Positions 44,761 through 57,033 of a DNA stretch of 64,000 bases are shown piece after piece (position 1 is the first letter of the stretch; the number at the start of each line of letters is the position of its first letter). The notes below the pieces were generated by a model. It did not search any database, was not told where the DNA came from, and was given only the letters and a program-made list of their open reading frames with translations. Source of the stretch: Deroplatys truncata (lineage: Eukaryota > Arthropoda > Insecta > Mantodea > Mantidae); the NCBI GenBank assembly GCA_030765065.1, contig CM060975.1, positions 105,606,094 through 105,670,093 on the forward strand, given 5' to 3'. The position numbers and the translations under genes are program-made.

Positions 44761-46854
44761 GACTTATTATTTTCTGTTGTATTCCATGATGGTCTGATTA
44801 TAAGAGCTAAATAACTTGGCAGCCTTACCTTGTTTGATGTGTATACCTTTTAAATATGATAACTATGAGAAATTTTTTCAGGCAATTTTATTTTTAAGGT
44901 ATTCTCAAACAAAACAAGGCTGATATTACCAACAAGTTGTAGTACCATTATGCTAAAAGCTTTTGAGTTGTATATTTCTATACATTTAGGAAATCAAACA
45001 GTTATTGTATATAGTCTTTGTTTTAAAAATTTGTAATTCCTTCATAACAGTAAAATACTGATAGATACCTAATGTATAAAACTAACATAGACATGTAATA
45101 ATTTCAGCAGTATTCCTACTACATAGTAAACATCAGCAATGATAGTTAAACATTTTTAGGCAAGATTTTATTGCATGCAGTAAAATAATTGCTATGAATG
45201 TATATCATAAGTGTCTGAGGAAGAAAAATAAATGAAATGACAAGTTCTTGAATGAGAAGATAGAGGAAACAAAGTCAGTTATAATAAACTTGTAATTCAA
45301 AATGCCATATTGAAAATGAGAAAGCTGTAAAATTGTTTGTGCTGGCCTACAGAATTTTACATAATAGTAAATGTACTTTGCAAACAATTTCCAATACATT
45401 AACACTAGGAATGCTATCACATTATTAACTGAGAAAGTTTGGAATGTTAAAAAGACAGAGAGAAGACAAAGGGGGCTTAGAAAGGATTTGATCCATGAAT
45501 GATAGTTAAACTTTATATTAGAAACATATTTATAGACTCACAACTGATTTTTAGGCACATCAAATAATCTGTGCCTTTGTGTTTAACACGATCTGTACAC
45601 CCATCAGGCACAGCCTAAGTGAACAAAGTTCTAAAGTGCTATACAAGTGCTAATTAAAACTAATAATCCAACTTATTAAGGAAGGGTTCCTTTGTTAAGG
45701 CCAGGTTAAATTATTATTCCAATCAAAATGCATTAACACTTTTTATTAAGTGAATAAAAAATATGGAGAGCTTGTCACTTATATGTAGGAATTCAGTATA
45801 TTGTATGTACATAATTCAAAGTGCAACAATATTAAACATACTATAACGAATGTCAGAGCATTATTTCTGTTGGCAAGTGATTCTCCAAATAAGCATACAC
45901 TTAATTGTTCTGAGCACCAGAGATAGTTGCTATCTACATTTAAGAGCAACAATCAAAACTTTCAGCCACACAGAAAAGTCTGCAGTGTATCAACAATTAT
46001 TAAGCATAACTGCATAGGGTGCCCTGCTTGCTACCAAAGCTGAATAATTTTAACATCAATGAAGATACTGCAATAAAATGGGATTTACCTTATTTTTTGA
46101 GAAATAGGATGAAATCTTAATATGTGCTACAAAAAGTCATCATCTGTATTTAGACAGCATTGAAACCAGGTTATTTGTATTTTGAAAAGTCCTTGCCAAT
46201 ACATCTGCTGTTATTGCTTGAATTTCTTCAATGACATTCACTTCCAAGGCCTATGGTTTAGGTACATATTCCCATCCCCTTAAGCATTTTAATCTGTGAA
46301 AAATCTTTAATGAGGGATGCCACATACACACAGGATCCAGTAAAAATTTATGATGGTTTCTGAAGTAACGTAAGTTGAACCTTAATGAAGCTATGTTTTA
46401 TTTTGCAATTGAAAAGCGGTACTGTTATTTATTAATGCAAAAGAACAAATATAACTGAATAAAATTTAGCTTTTGAAAATATCACCCAAAAGAGGCATGT
46501 CAGAATGCAGAATCTTGAGGCCTGGTCTGAACTGCATGTTGCAAAGCCTGTTCTTTGGCCTATGTATGGTCCAGTGATTTCCTCTCAACTTAAGTTTTGA
46601 AGATGATACATTCATTCTAAAATTGTTTGCTCTCAACAAATATGTTATGAGAGGGAATTTGCTCATGAAATATCTCAGAATATACATTGTGTAGAAATTT
46701 GTGTTTTGCTCATTTTAAAAATAATCTTCATGGAAAAATGTATGGTGCATTTAACACAACTTCAATACAGTTGAAATAACACTGAAGCAAATTCTGCCAA
46801 CCTAAAAATGTCAGTTATAACATAAGAGCTGAAGCTTTCCTGATGGCATAGCAT
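44761..46854. other. Intergenic DNA, nothing recognised
   Basis: AT-rich; no repeat or coding sequence seen. Confidence 0.5.
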
Positions 46855-47214
46855 TAAATTTTCTTGGGCTTCTAGCCAGGTAAGTTGATGATTTGAAACC
46901 AACATTTTGAAGGTGTTCATCCTCTTCATCTTCAGGAAAAACTGATGAAAGTGGACATCTGGGTCTCCATATTTATAGTACCGGGAAGAAAATCATGCAA
47001 ACCAATTGAGGCAGTATTTTATATCACGACATTGTAAATGCCAGAGTGATTGTAGTGTAAATTAGCATTATTGTATGACAATGATTTAAGATGTTTGTTA
47101 ATTATAAGCATTGTTAGGAAATAAGTTTACACGGCCTCACTGAAACTGACAATAGGAGCGGGTAACAATGTAGCGAGGGGGTGAGTTGTTTATCAATTAT
47201 AAGAGACAAACAAA

Positions 47215-47388
47215 TGACGTCAGAGTAGCGCGCTTTTCTGTAGAAATGGAGGGAATATCTTCCCTAGAGCATATGTGTTCGTAATTTTGATTGGATATAA
47301 TAGACGCTAATGTTGGCGCGCTTTATTAACCAATAGCAGCTCGATTATAATCTTTAGGCATATTGGGGTGAGGGAGTATAAATTATGA
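47215..47388 (+). promoter_or_regulatory. Promoter-like cluster: CRE, CCAAT box, TATA box
   Basis: TGACGTCA (perfect CRE palindrome) at 47215-47222, AACCAATAGC at about 47329-47338 and AGTATAAATT at about 47379-47388. The spacing suits a start near 47410. The region from 47140 to 47520 is strikingly rich in CpG compared with its surroundings. Whether it is active cannot be told. Confidence 0.4.
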
Positions 47389-47404
47389 AGCCAGAGACAA
47401 GTAT

Positions 47405-47512
47405 CGCACAGTTCAACAGAATCATCCATGGGTTACACGTCGCGCAGTTCAACAGAATCATTCACGAAGTACACGTTACGTAATTCTACAGAATCTCTCG
47501 CGTCGTAAAGCT
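47405..47512. repeat. Three 36-bp tandem repeats
   Basis: Units 47405-47440, 47441-47476 and 47477-47512. The first two share CAGTTCAACAGAATCAT and end TACACGT; the third has diverged (ATTCTACAGAATC). They lie just after the TATA box. Confidence 0.8.
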
Positions 47513-47988
47513 AGTTACAAAAATGTGAAATACTCAAATTAATAATGTGCAGCAAATAGGTGATTATAGTTACATTTGAAAATATAACAGTTTCAGTCTG
47601 GCGTCTATCAAGAGTACATATGTGAAATTAATGAAGTGTGATGGCAATAAAAGTGTAAAAACAAATTCTTTTATCAGTGTTATCTTTTAGTAACATCCTT
47701 TCCGTTTACACACCCTGTTCAAGAGATTTGCTCGACTGAGTAATAATAGCTAGCCGGAGGACAAAGAACCCAAAATTCAAAATAGTAAAACAATAACAGG
47801 CACTCAGCAAATAAGATAACACAAAGTTACCGCGACACAATGAGATTTCAGTTTCACCCTGGCACTATAAATATAGAGATCCAGATGTCCACTTTTATCA
47901 GTTTTTCCTGAAGATGAACAGGATGAACACCTTCAAAACGTCAGTTTCAAACCATCAACTTACCTGGCTAGAAGCCCAGGAAAATTTA

Positions 47989-50900
47989 GAGTTAACGTCA
48001 GATTTGTTTACCAAACACTGTACAATGCACACTTTCTCAATATAACCATGAACCAAACATCATTGAAGAAATTCAGGCAAAGCAACAGATGTGCTTGCAA
48101 GGACTTCACAAAACACTGCTAGGTTCAATCCTGTATGGATGCAAATAATGGGCAACTGCTGCACGTTATACAGTCACATTTCTCACAAAATAAAGTATGT
48201 CCACTAACAATTTGCTGCAGTATTTTCTTTGGTGTAAGAATTAGAAGTACTATATTTGGTAGAAATGGCACACCTAATACAATCAAGATTAGTTTCCTCT
48301 TTGAAGGGCCATCAGGAGCTTTTAATGAAAATGTATTTTATAATTGGTAACTTCGATCTCATTAAAGGCATTTATTATCTGCTAGTATACCTCTAATGTA
48401 GAAGAAAGTTTAGTAAAGCTAATTGATTTTTGTTCCTCTTAATAAGGTTGATAAATATGCAACATCTATTCATATTATCCACACCAAGATTGCTTACCTA
48501 GAAGGTTTTCTTCACATGGAAAATGCCAATGCTGATTAGATTTGGGGATCATAGAAGTTGAGGATTGGTGCTATTGTTAACGCATTAAATACTACAAGTG
48601 ACTTAAGTTATTTAAATTTGACATGCATGGGTCGGCAGGCCAATTAAGTAGCTTAAGATCCAAGTATGGAAGTATTGTTGAGCAACTTTGTCACTACTGT
48701 TTCTACTTAACCAGGAACTTTCAGATATAACAACTAAAGTATGCAACAGCTGTACTGCCATCTCTTAGGTTTATTCTTAGCATGAAAAAGGAGTAATTAG
48801 CACATGTGCTGGGAATCCATTTACTCTTTATTATTTTTTGTTTTGTGTGCATGTTGCAGTGCTCCAGTCCTAAAGGCGGTAGTGGTAGGAAATAAATTCT
48901 TCAATCTTGGAATTTCATTTTCTAAAACTTTTTTGGTGTAGGAGTTAAGTTGATATGAAAACACACATATACAGAGAAAATTAGAGATGTAATTAGTTTG
49001 CTTTTGCACATGTGTTGCACTGCCTGTAAAGCACAGCTTTAAGACAGTACCTGCAGGAAAATGGATTCTTTCAATGATGAATTTCATATTCCTTGAGTTT
49101 TAGTTCAGGAACGAGCTTTGTATATTCACATTCATATATGCAGAAGGCTGGGTCATTTAAATCCGTAGGCTGTGATAAGTACCACAATACATGGCTGCTA
49201 CAGAAGTGTTAATTTCATGCAACTCAATGACCTAGAGCAATTGCTTTGCACCCATATTTGCATATGCTTACACTTTGTAGCTCCTGCTAATCCTCTGCAC
49301 TGCTGAAAAGTAAAATATAGACAAATTACAGGTTCCTTGTACATCTGTTGTGCAACATATGAAGCTGATGTAATTCATTATGTTGCAACCTGAATTATAC
49401 ATTTTGGACTTTCTTATATTACATGAGGTGATGCTGAATATTTCTGCTTTATTGTTCTGGGAATTACTCCATAAGCTTTTCTGTAATATTATCAATGTAA
49501 ATGTTTTCTCATTTCTTCATTATTTTAATCCATTAATTTATATGCGATTTATTTAGGGAACATATTTTAAAGCTGCCTGAGCTCTATTTCTCTCCTGTAG
49601 TCAATATCTAAACTGGTACCTAAGAAATGGCAATACTAATATCTCATAAAACTGAAGCACACAATTGCTGGCTTTTCATTTAAAAATCAGTCAGCAATTT
49701 TGAAGCTTTTTTCTATGAATTAAATTACAAGCCCTTCAAATAGAATACTACTCTATTAACATCATATGGAATGCCTGCAACGGTACTAAATCATGAGGCT
49801 TAAAAATAGAATGGCTGCAGCAGAGAACTTACTGTGTTGTACAATTCAAGCATTATTAAACCAATAAATCTGGTTATATGGGTTTTTGGAGCATTTCTAA
49901 CTCTGTACAAGGAAATATTTCCTTCTCTAGCATAAGACCATTGTTTATAAAATGGTACTGTACTTATTTAAGCTGCATTTGTGGTTGCACTGCCCATCTT
50001 AATACTGAAATCTAATTATTACTGATTTACAACCTTTAAGTGGCAAGAATATTACATTGACGGGCAAAATTGGTAATACAAAGTGATTTACAGGGTCTTT
50101 CATAAGTAAGAAATAATGTGAATATAACTAAAATTAACTCATTTTTTAAAAAAATGCTTGGACATGACAAATTTAATATTTTTAAAGAAAAATGTTATAT
50201 AAAAGATACATTTCAGCCATTATTGTATAGTGTGTGACATCATTGACAAAAAGTTTAAATGGCAGCAAGGGGGCAAAGATAAGTTATCTATTAGTTGCAT
50301 GAATAATTTAATTTGTTTCATACAAAAGGCTTGGCTGCTTTGGGAACAGTTTAATTGTTGGTTGTTTAACAATTTTCTCGCAATTTACCCAACTACTGCA
50401 ACAAATGTAATTCTAATGATTTAATAAGGTGTTCAAAATGCTCCACATTTACAATCTGGCAGTGGTCAAGTCAAAACTAGAATTCTTGTTGAACATTTTC
50501 AGTCGCTCTTGATGGTATGTTTCTGCATTCTTTCCTGATCGTCATTTTTAACCCTTCTTATTAGTAGGCCTTGTAACAAGACTCTACAATTCAAATATTC
50601 TCATATACAGTAATCAAGTGGAGAGAGATCTGTTCTCACAGTAATCAAACCTTCTGTAATTGTTCATGCATTTAAATAAGATTACTACCTTTCAGAAAAA
50701 AATATGTTGCCACTTAAAATTTTTATGAGTGTCACACCCTGTGCAATAATGGCTAAAATTTAGTGTTCACATCACTATTCTGCTCATATCTTTTACACGG
50801 TTCTTTTAAGGTTTCATTATATATTTTTCTTTAAATATATCAATTCTTTGATGATCTTATCCAGAAATATAAAAATTATCCAAATATTTTATATTTGTGC

Positions 50901-53900
50901 TGTTTTACCTCTCCATAAATAAACATTACTTATATAACAAAAAAATTATTGTCTTTTCCCATTAATCCCAATGAAATTATTGTTATATACATTATTTTCC
51001 TTTTATATTATTTTGGGGGGGGGGAGAAAGAGAAAGAAGAAAAAAAAAGGCACACTGATTAACATACGTTACCACTGGTGATACACCTCTACTGGTTTAG
51101 CTTTTTAAGTATGAGATTTTTGCAATGAATGAGGCATTCAAATATTGCAAATGTAATATAATATGGCATTTCAAAAACTCTACAAATGCCAGAAATAACT
51201 TTTTTTTTTTAAATTAATAAGGTGGGGAAAAAGCTGCTAATGAGTGTATATAAAAAATGTAAAATACTGTTAAACAATTTTGGAAAGAAGGAAAGCCCTT
51301 GATGCAATCCTAAGGGTCCTTAAGTGGGATTACTGCAAACAAGCATCACTTGATTAAGCTTTTTTCTGAGTTATTAAATATTCAAAATGAATTTACATCA
51401 TTGTAGTTTAGCTTCTATATCAAAAGCTTGCTGCATATTCCTGCTGTACAATTTAGCAATTCTTTTATCAGAACTTTCACTGCCAACCCCATAAATGCTA
51501 ATGTTATTCATGTGAAGTTGCCTGTCAAACCAAATACCTTCTATCAACAACACGGAAACATCTGATTTCACATGCTGTCATTAACAAAAAAAAACTATGA
51601 AACTGACAAAATGTGAAGAAAGAAAAGAAGTAAAGAAAAAAATAAGAATAAATTCCATGGAGGTTGCATATTCATTTTCAAATTCTAAATGTTAACTTTA
51701 AAATACAACAAAGGAAATACTTTACTTATTGACATGAAATATGTTAGAAACACAAATTATGTTGAACTAGCATGGTATTTCAGGTAATTTATGGAGGAGA
51801 ATCGCAAACCCTATGATATTAGTACTCACTATTACTATAATAACAGGAATTGAGTTATGCAGTACTGCTTTAAATTGAATTTCACTAGTTTATATCCAAA
51901 AGATAAAGGCTATTTAAATAACAGCTGTATGATATTGCTTCTTCAGCGACTATGTACAGAATTGGCAATAAGGCTAACCAGCATCATCTGGTACCTTGGG
52001 TTGCAGAACCCATTCCAGTATGACAATAATGTTACTTAAATGGGACTTGTTTGCACAACTATCAATGCTATCAAATCCAGTCATTTCATAAAATAAACTG
52101 CTGTTTTAAATATATGTATTTCTTTGCATGAAATAGAATTAACTTAAAAATATCTGCTCCAATTAGTATAAATACATTAGCTCTTTGCTATGGTATGAGG
52201 GTAGTATCTATCCCTAGAATTCTGATGGGCTTTAGTTCAGAATAAAAGCTAAACACAAAAGAGATTTAAAGTTGCATTATAAAGGAAAAAGAAACCTTTG
52301 AATGAGCAAGTAGCATAGACAGATAAAAGTTACTTAAAGGTGCAAGAATCGTAGCAACAATTTTTCTCAGGATTTCTCTGTGTTACCAATAGAAGTTATT
52401 TGGTGTTAACATGTGCAAACAGCAAAATGGAATACAGGCTGCCCTCTGCCTCCTCAGCAGGCATATTCTGTGACACATGGCATGCACCATGGATATAAAG
52501 AATAAATAATATTTATCAAGAAAATCTAACTGCTTTCAAAAATATGTTATCCTTGTATTTAATTACTAGATTCTTTGGTACCATTTTCACTTGAATATGC
52601 CATTTTTGAGCTGTTTTTTATATATACTTTTAAACAATTAAAGCAAAATTTTTTTTATAAAGTATCCTGATCTTAGAACTTTAAAGGAATACCATCCTCT
52701 AGTATAATGATATGATTATGGATTTGTAACATTAATTTTACAGCCTTCACTTTACTTTTTTTTCTATATAAAAATAATAATAGATGCAGATGGTATTTGC
52801 ATACAGCAGAGATGTACACAAATGAACTACTAAACATTAGCATCCTGGGTGCAAATTTGTCTTTATTTTCTAAAAAAGTGCACTATAGATAGAAGCCATT
52901 TCATTAAATATGAAGCAATGCATTTACAATCCATTTTCAATAAAAAATTCATTTTATTTTATCCACAATGAGGCATATAAGATTTTAGAAATGCATATTC
53001 TTTATATCTGATTTGGATTACTGATCCAGATCACATTAGTACCTTTTCATTTCCAGTTTGTGGTTATTTCTTAACGTAACTATTATGTATAACCTGTAGC
53101 TATTTCAGTATTCTTATTTAATTTGCATTCGATGATGTGTATTAAACATGTGCAGCTTTAGTTTTAATAAAACTATTTTGTATGAATGTGGTAGCACTAC
53201 AGCTCGAGAATGTCAAGTTCTGCCAGCAGAAATTAGTGATTAAATATTATCAGTGCTAATATTCAATATAATCTGCTAAAATTGTCTTATTCTGCTTATA
53301 TGAGTAAGCAAGATTAACTATACATGAATTAATAAAACAATACATTTCCATTTCTCATTAAATCCTGTACATCGTTATAGTATGAAATTTCATTTAAGAA
53401 CTGTCAATTTTAAGAATTAACACGGCCTGGCATTCAGTTTAATTACAGTAAGTTCTCTTAAGTTCAACAATTCCATGCACTATTAAAGCCAATCACATTC
53501 TAGATTAGTAGCATATACATGTTTTTAACATGGCCTAACTTTTTTTTATAAACTCTTCCTCAAATATGTAATATACTGCCAGGGGTGACAAGAACTAAAA
53601 CACATTACATGTAAATTTAACTGGAATTAACAATACTCAAGTCCTCTGAGGACTTAATGAATAGTAGAATTGATGAAAAGCGTAAAACTAAACAACACTA
53701 TCAGAAGCAAACATTCACATTATGAACTCCACATGGACAAATGACAGAGTTAAAACGTATAAAACCCAACATTCCAACCACACTCCAGGTTAAATTTACA
53801 TTTACACATTAATTACAGAAGCATTTTACATTACAATCATTAAGTTAACAAAATATAGGTAAGTAAATATTTCAGACAAGTTTGTGTTTTTTTAAAAAAT

Positions 53901-53956
53901 CAGATTTGTACTTTCTTACCATTTTTCCCCGCTAGAAAAAAGTTTACTTTTTTTAT
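47989..53956. other. Six kilobases of AT-rich intergenic DNA
   Basis: No gene, no copy of the window's repeats and no long open frame. Homopolymer and purine-rich runs occur near 51010-51050. A short palindrome AGTCCTCTGAGGACT lies near 53640. Confidence 0.5.
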
Positions 53957-54221
53957 CTACGATAAAAATAAAGCGCTAGGACTTTTGAGGAAGAGTAGGA
54001 TATACTGTATACTGAATTGGTACATCAGGGAAAGCTTGTTGGTACTCTTTGGATTGCAGAGCAGTTTTATGATTCTGATCTTGGCACATTTTTTGAGAGT
54101 CCCTTCAAAGCGCTCACTATGGCCTGGAGCACATTGGGATTTAATAGTGACAAGACATGGAAAGTGAGTGACTAGGTCTGAGAGACCAGTAAGCAGAATA
54201 CGATGCCACATGTAATGAAAG
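53957..54221 (-). other. Candidate terminal exon of unknown gene
   Basis: On the minus strand a good acceptor (GTACTTTTCCTTACAG, ending at 54222) precedes an open frame of 87 codons to a stop at 53957: FHYMWHRILLTGLSDLVTHF, PCLVTIKSQCAPGHSERFEG and on. The frame also runs open upstream to 54376. I recognise no family. AT-rich DNA of this size gives an open frame this long only occasionally, so it may be a lone exon, a pseudogene or chance. Confidence 0.2.
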
Positions 54222-54376
54222 CTGTAAGGAAAAGTACAAATACTTCTAACAGTATAACAACACTCTAAAAGCAAACTGTGAACAAAGAACATTAAGCCAT
54301 TTTTCCACCTTACAGCTATCATGGTTAGTGAACAAAAAACATTTACAATGAGAGTCTCTTGTGTGCATTTCACCAT

Positions 54377-54797
54377 ACCTCTATCACATTATCTCTTACT
54401 ACATATGTATCCAGTTTTATTTATTCAGTGCTCTTATATTCAACAATATTCACAATGCAGAGCAAATGATGAAAAGCGAATTTAAAGCTTCCATTTTCAA
54501 GAAAGCTTCTTCAGCACAACCCGATCACTATCATAAAAAATCCCTTCAGCAGTTACTTCTCTTCAACATAGAATCATGTGACATTTGAGTTAATGCTGTA
54601 GTTAGGGTATTCACTGTGTTGGCAAATATACATTTTGAGAACATGCATAAAGTACAAGAAATTATGTGGTAGAGCACACAATAAAATTTCCTAAATGTTC
54701 AACTCCATCAGAGCAATAATAGTATTATAGATTATAGTCACTGGAAGAAAAACAAAGAAGATACATTTGGGACTTGAAGCTCTGCCGGCATTGGTGA
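54377..54797. other. Intergenic DNA, nothing recognised
   Basis: AT-rich; no repeat or coding sequence seen. Confidence 0.5.
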
Positions 54798-54980
54798 TTA
54801 ATGATTTGTTCTCGGAAATCAGCCAAGTCACTGTTAGGCTACTCTCCAAGGTTTTAACGACCCATCTGTTGCCATATCAGGGAAACTGCATTTCCTGATG
54901 ATGGCAACAGAGTGGACCATCGAAAGCTTGGAGAGTAGCCTAACACTAACCTGGCTGATTTCCCTAGAACAAATCATTAA
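54798..54980. repeat. Near-perfect 183-bp palindromic MITE
   Basis: TTAATGATTTGTTCT on the left is answered by AGAACAAATCATTAA on the right. The arms of about 85 bases match through GTTAGGCTACTCTCCAAG and TGTTGCCAT to a tiny loop at about 54889. As RNA or single strand it would fold end to end. Confidence 0.75.
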
Positions 54981-55868
54981 GATACATTTGAAAATTGTAA
55001 TGAGGTAATGAGGCTAGCAGGGGCAAAGGAATCTTTTAATACAAAAAGAAACATTCTGGGTCCCATGAACAATTAGTAGATCAGAGGAGCGTTTTTATGT
55101 ACAGAACACTTTGGAAACTTGGACACAGCGATGAGGTGTGCACAAATGGTTGGAAGCATTTAAAGTATGGATATGGAAGAGAATGGTGCTTAAGAAATAG
55201 AAAGTCATGATGCTGTTTTAGAAATCATTGGTAAAGGAAGAACAACACTGAAAACGATCAGGAAGAGGAAAAGAAATTTTCTGACATCAAAAGAACCTGC
55301 TTGCTAAGAGCTGAATTGGATGGAATGGTGAATGAGAAAAAAGGTTTGAACTAAAAGCAAGATACCGGTTGATAAGACAAAACAAATATTCTTGTGCAGA
55401 TAAGGACAGGAAAGCAGAAAAGAGGGAATAATGGTGGAGGCTGGATTATTGCTGAAGAAAACTAGAGAGAGAGCTACGACTGAAAAAGTGATTAAAGTAA
55501 ACAATTTCTAATGAAAATGTAAACTGTTATACCTAGTGGAACACACTTACAATCCATTCTGTAATAAAATGAAGCACAGAATTCATTTGGTTTTATTTGT
55601 AACAACAAAATTTGAACAAACTGACTGCTGTGGTACCAAATGCTAGCAAGTGCAAGCAGATTAAGTAGTTGGTTTGTAAATGCTGAAGCTTAAATGTGTC
55701 CCATGACATTCTGAAACTTTAAAATAATGAAATAATTTCCAACTTGTACTATTAAACCCAAAGCCCCCTTTTAGTGGACGGTTATAATACATTTCTAAAT
55801 AAATACTTCCAAACACAATCATTTTGGTTTTTTGAGGTTTTATTTTCCTCAGTCTCATTTTTTTAAAA
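54981..55868. other. Intergenic DNA, nothing recognised
   Basis: Partly purine-rich (55190-55460). No gene or shared repeat seen. Confidence 0.5.
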
Positions 55869-56135
55869 TTTATGGATGCTCTTCAACTGCTGTGGTCCTT
55901 AGCGCACCGTTCTATATTGGGCGTGAAAGACCGGTAATTTTGCTCAGAGGCCTCTTTATCAGGCTTGAGGTTCTTTTACGTGCCGGAAATGTATGACACG
56001 GTACCACCAGCTTTACTTCCCTTCCAAAGGAAGCTATGCTAAGGATTTTTATGTCCGAAAAATCCATCGCCCTCCGCCGGGTTTGAACCCGCAACCTTGG
56101 GAACTTGAGGTAACCACTACACCACAGAGGATGAC
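55869..56135 (-). repeat. SINE-C copy 3 (best preserved)
   Basis: Minus strand: the head reads CCTCTGTGGTGTAGTGGTTA (A box) and GGTTGCGGGTTCAAACCCGG (B box), a tRNA-like start; the body matches copies 1 and 2, and the tail ends CATCCATAAA. The B-box arm is still paired. Confidence 0.85.
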
Positions 56136-56344
56136 ACAGAAGACAGTGGAGATGTCAATTGTTAGGCGCAGATTGCTTTATGCTCCAAGCATTAAGAATA
56201 AGCATGGTATTTTAGGTTGGAGGAATGCAAGTACAGCAAGAAGATAACCTGTCTTTATCCATTCTGACATGTGTGCTTATCTCATATAAACGGCAGGTAA
56301 GTATGTAGGCCACAAATAGCTAATAGACATTCTTCTAATGTTTG

Positions 56345-56600
56345 GATTTGAATAATGTTTAATGCCCACTCTTACTACATGTGGCACCGCAGGCAGTAAC
56401 ACTGGTGATACATGAAATGAAAACTGGGAAAGGAAATGTTCAAGACCTGAATTAAGGGTAACTCCCCAGTATTTGCCAATTACTTATTTTTTTAATAGTT
56501 TTTAAAGCCCATACACACTGCACACACACCACATGCAGTGGAAACTGATAATGCATGAAATGACTGAGAAATGAAATTTGAAAAGGAAACATTCCAGCGC

Positions 56601-56632
<32 letters not shown>

Positions 56633-56830
56633 AAAAAGAAAGAAAGAAAAAAACCTTCAGTCAGGGAGGACGGTCTTGGCAGGATTTGAAGAGCAGACCT
56701 CCCCTCATGAGTCTGTGCCTTAATGACCTCTATCCATGTCAATATTTGCCACTTACAAGGACTGAGGAAAAACCTGGGAAAAAAACCTCAGTCAGGGTGG
56801 ATAGTCCTGGTGGATATGAACCAATTCTAA
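56345..56830 (-). repeat. Cluster of SINE-E pieces with a (TAGA)n run
   Basis: Three minus-strand pieces (about 56345-56455, 56495-56730 and 56755-56830) share TACATGAAATGA-like and CCTCAGTCAGGG-like blocks with one another or with 41990-42185. The middle piece has a tRNA-like end (GGATTTGAAGAGCAGACC). A TAGA microsatellite spans 56601-56631. Confidence 0.6.
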
Positions 56831-57033
56831 TGCTTATAAGCCTCAAGTGCATGAAAAACTGTAAATATTGAGTGAATTTCAATGAGAAATCGCTCATTTC
56901 TATTTTCAAAATGCCTCCTCATAACTGCGCTTATTTGTACATAAGTGTAAGAAAAAACTGTGCATGTAGGAAAGAATTATAGAGCAGTTGTAGACTGTTA
57001 GAAACAATGATATTTCAGTTATGAACAAGAATG

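Larger units (their letters stand above)
47033..47710 (+). other. LTR-like core: possible solo LTR fossil
   Basis: Within the foldback element, a segment opens TGTAAA and closes TTTACA and contains, in order, a CRE-type site, a CCAAT box, a TATA box, 36-bp tandem repeats and AATAAA (about 47647): the order expected of a long terminal repeat. No flanking duplication was found and no internal region is present, so this is only a possible solo LTR; a captured host promoter is the alternative. Confidence 0.35.
46857..47986. mobile_element. Foldback-like element with ~130 bp inverted ends
   Basis: The left arm (46857 to about 46990) and right arm (about 47857 to 47986) are reverse complements with scattered differences, sharing GGCTTCTAGCCAGGTAAGTT, AAAAACTGATGAAAGTGGAC and ATATTTATAGT. 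TA stands at both edges (46855-46856 and 47987-47988). The 0.87 kb core differs in composition and carries promoter-like motifs. No transposase. Superfamily undetermined. Confidence 0.8.

Noticed and set aside
47028-47715. A certain solo LTR at 47033-47710
   Set aside because: The motif order is LTR-like but no flanking duplication is visible, so it is kept only as a possibility.
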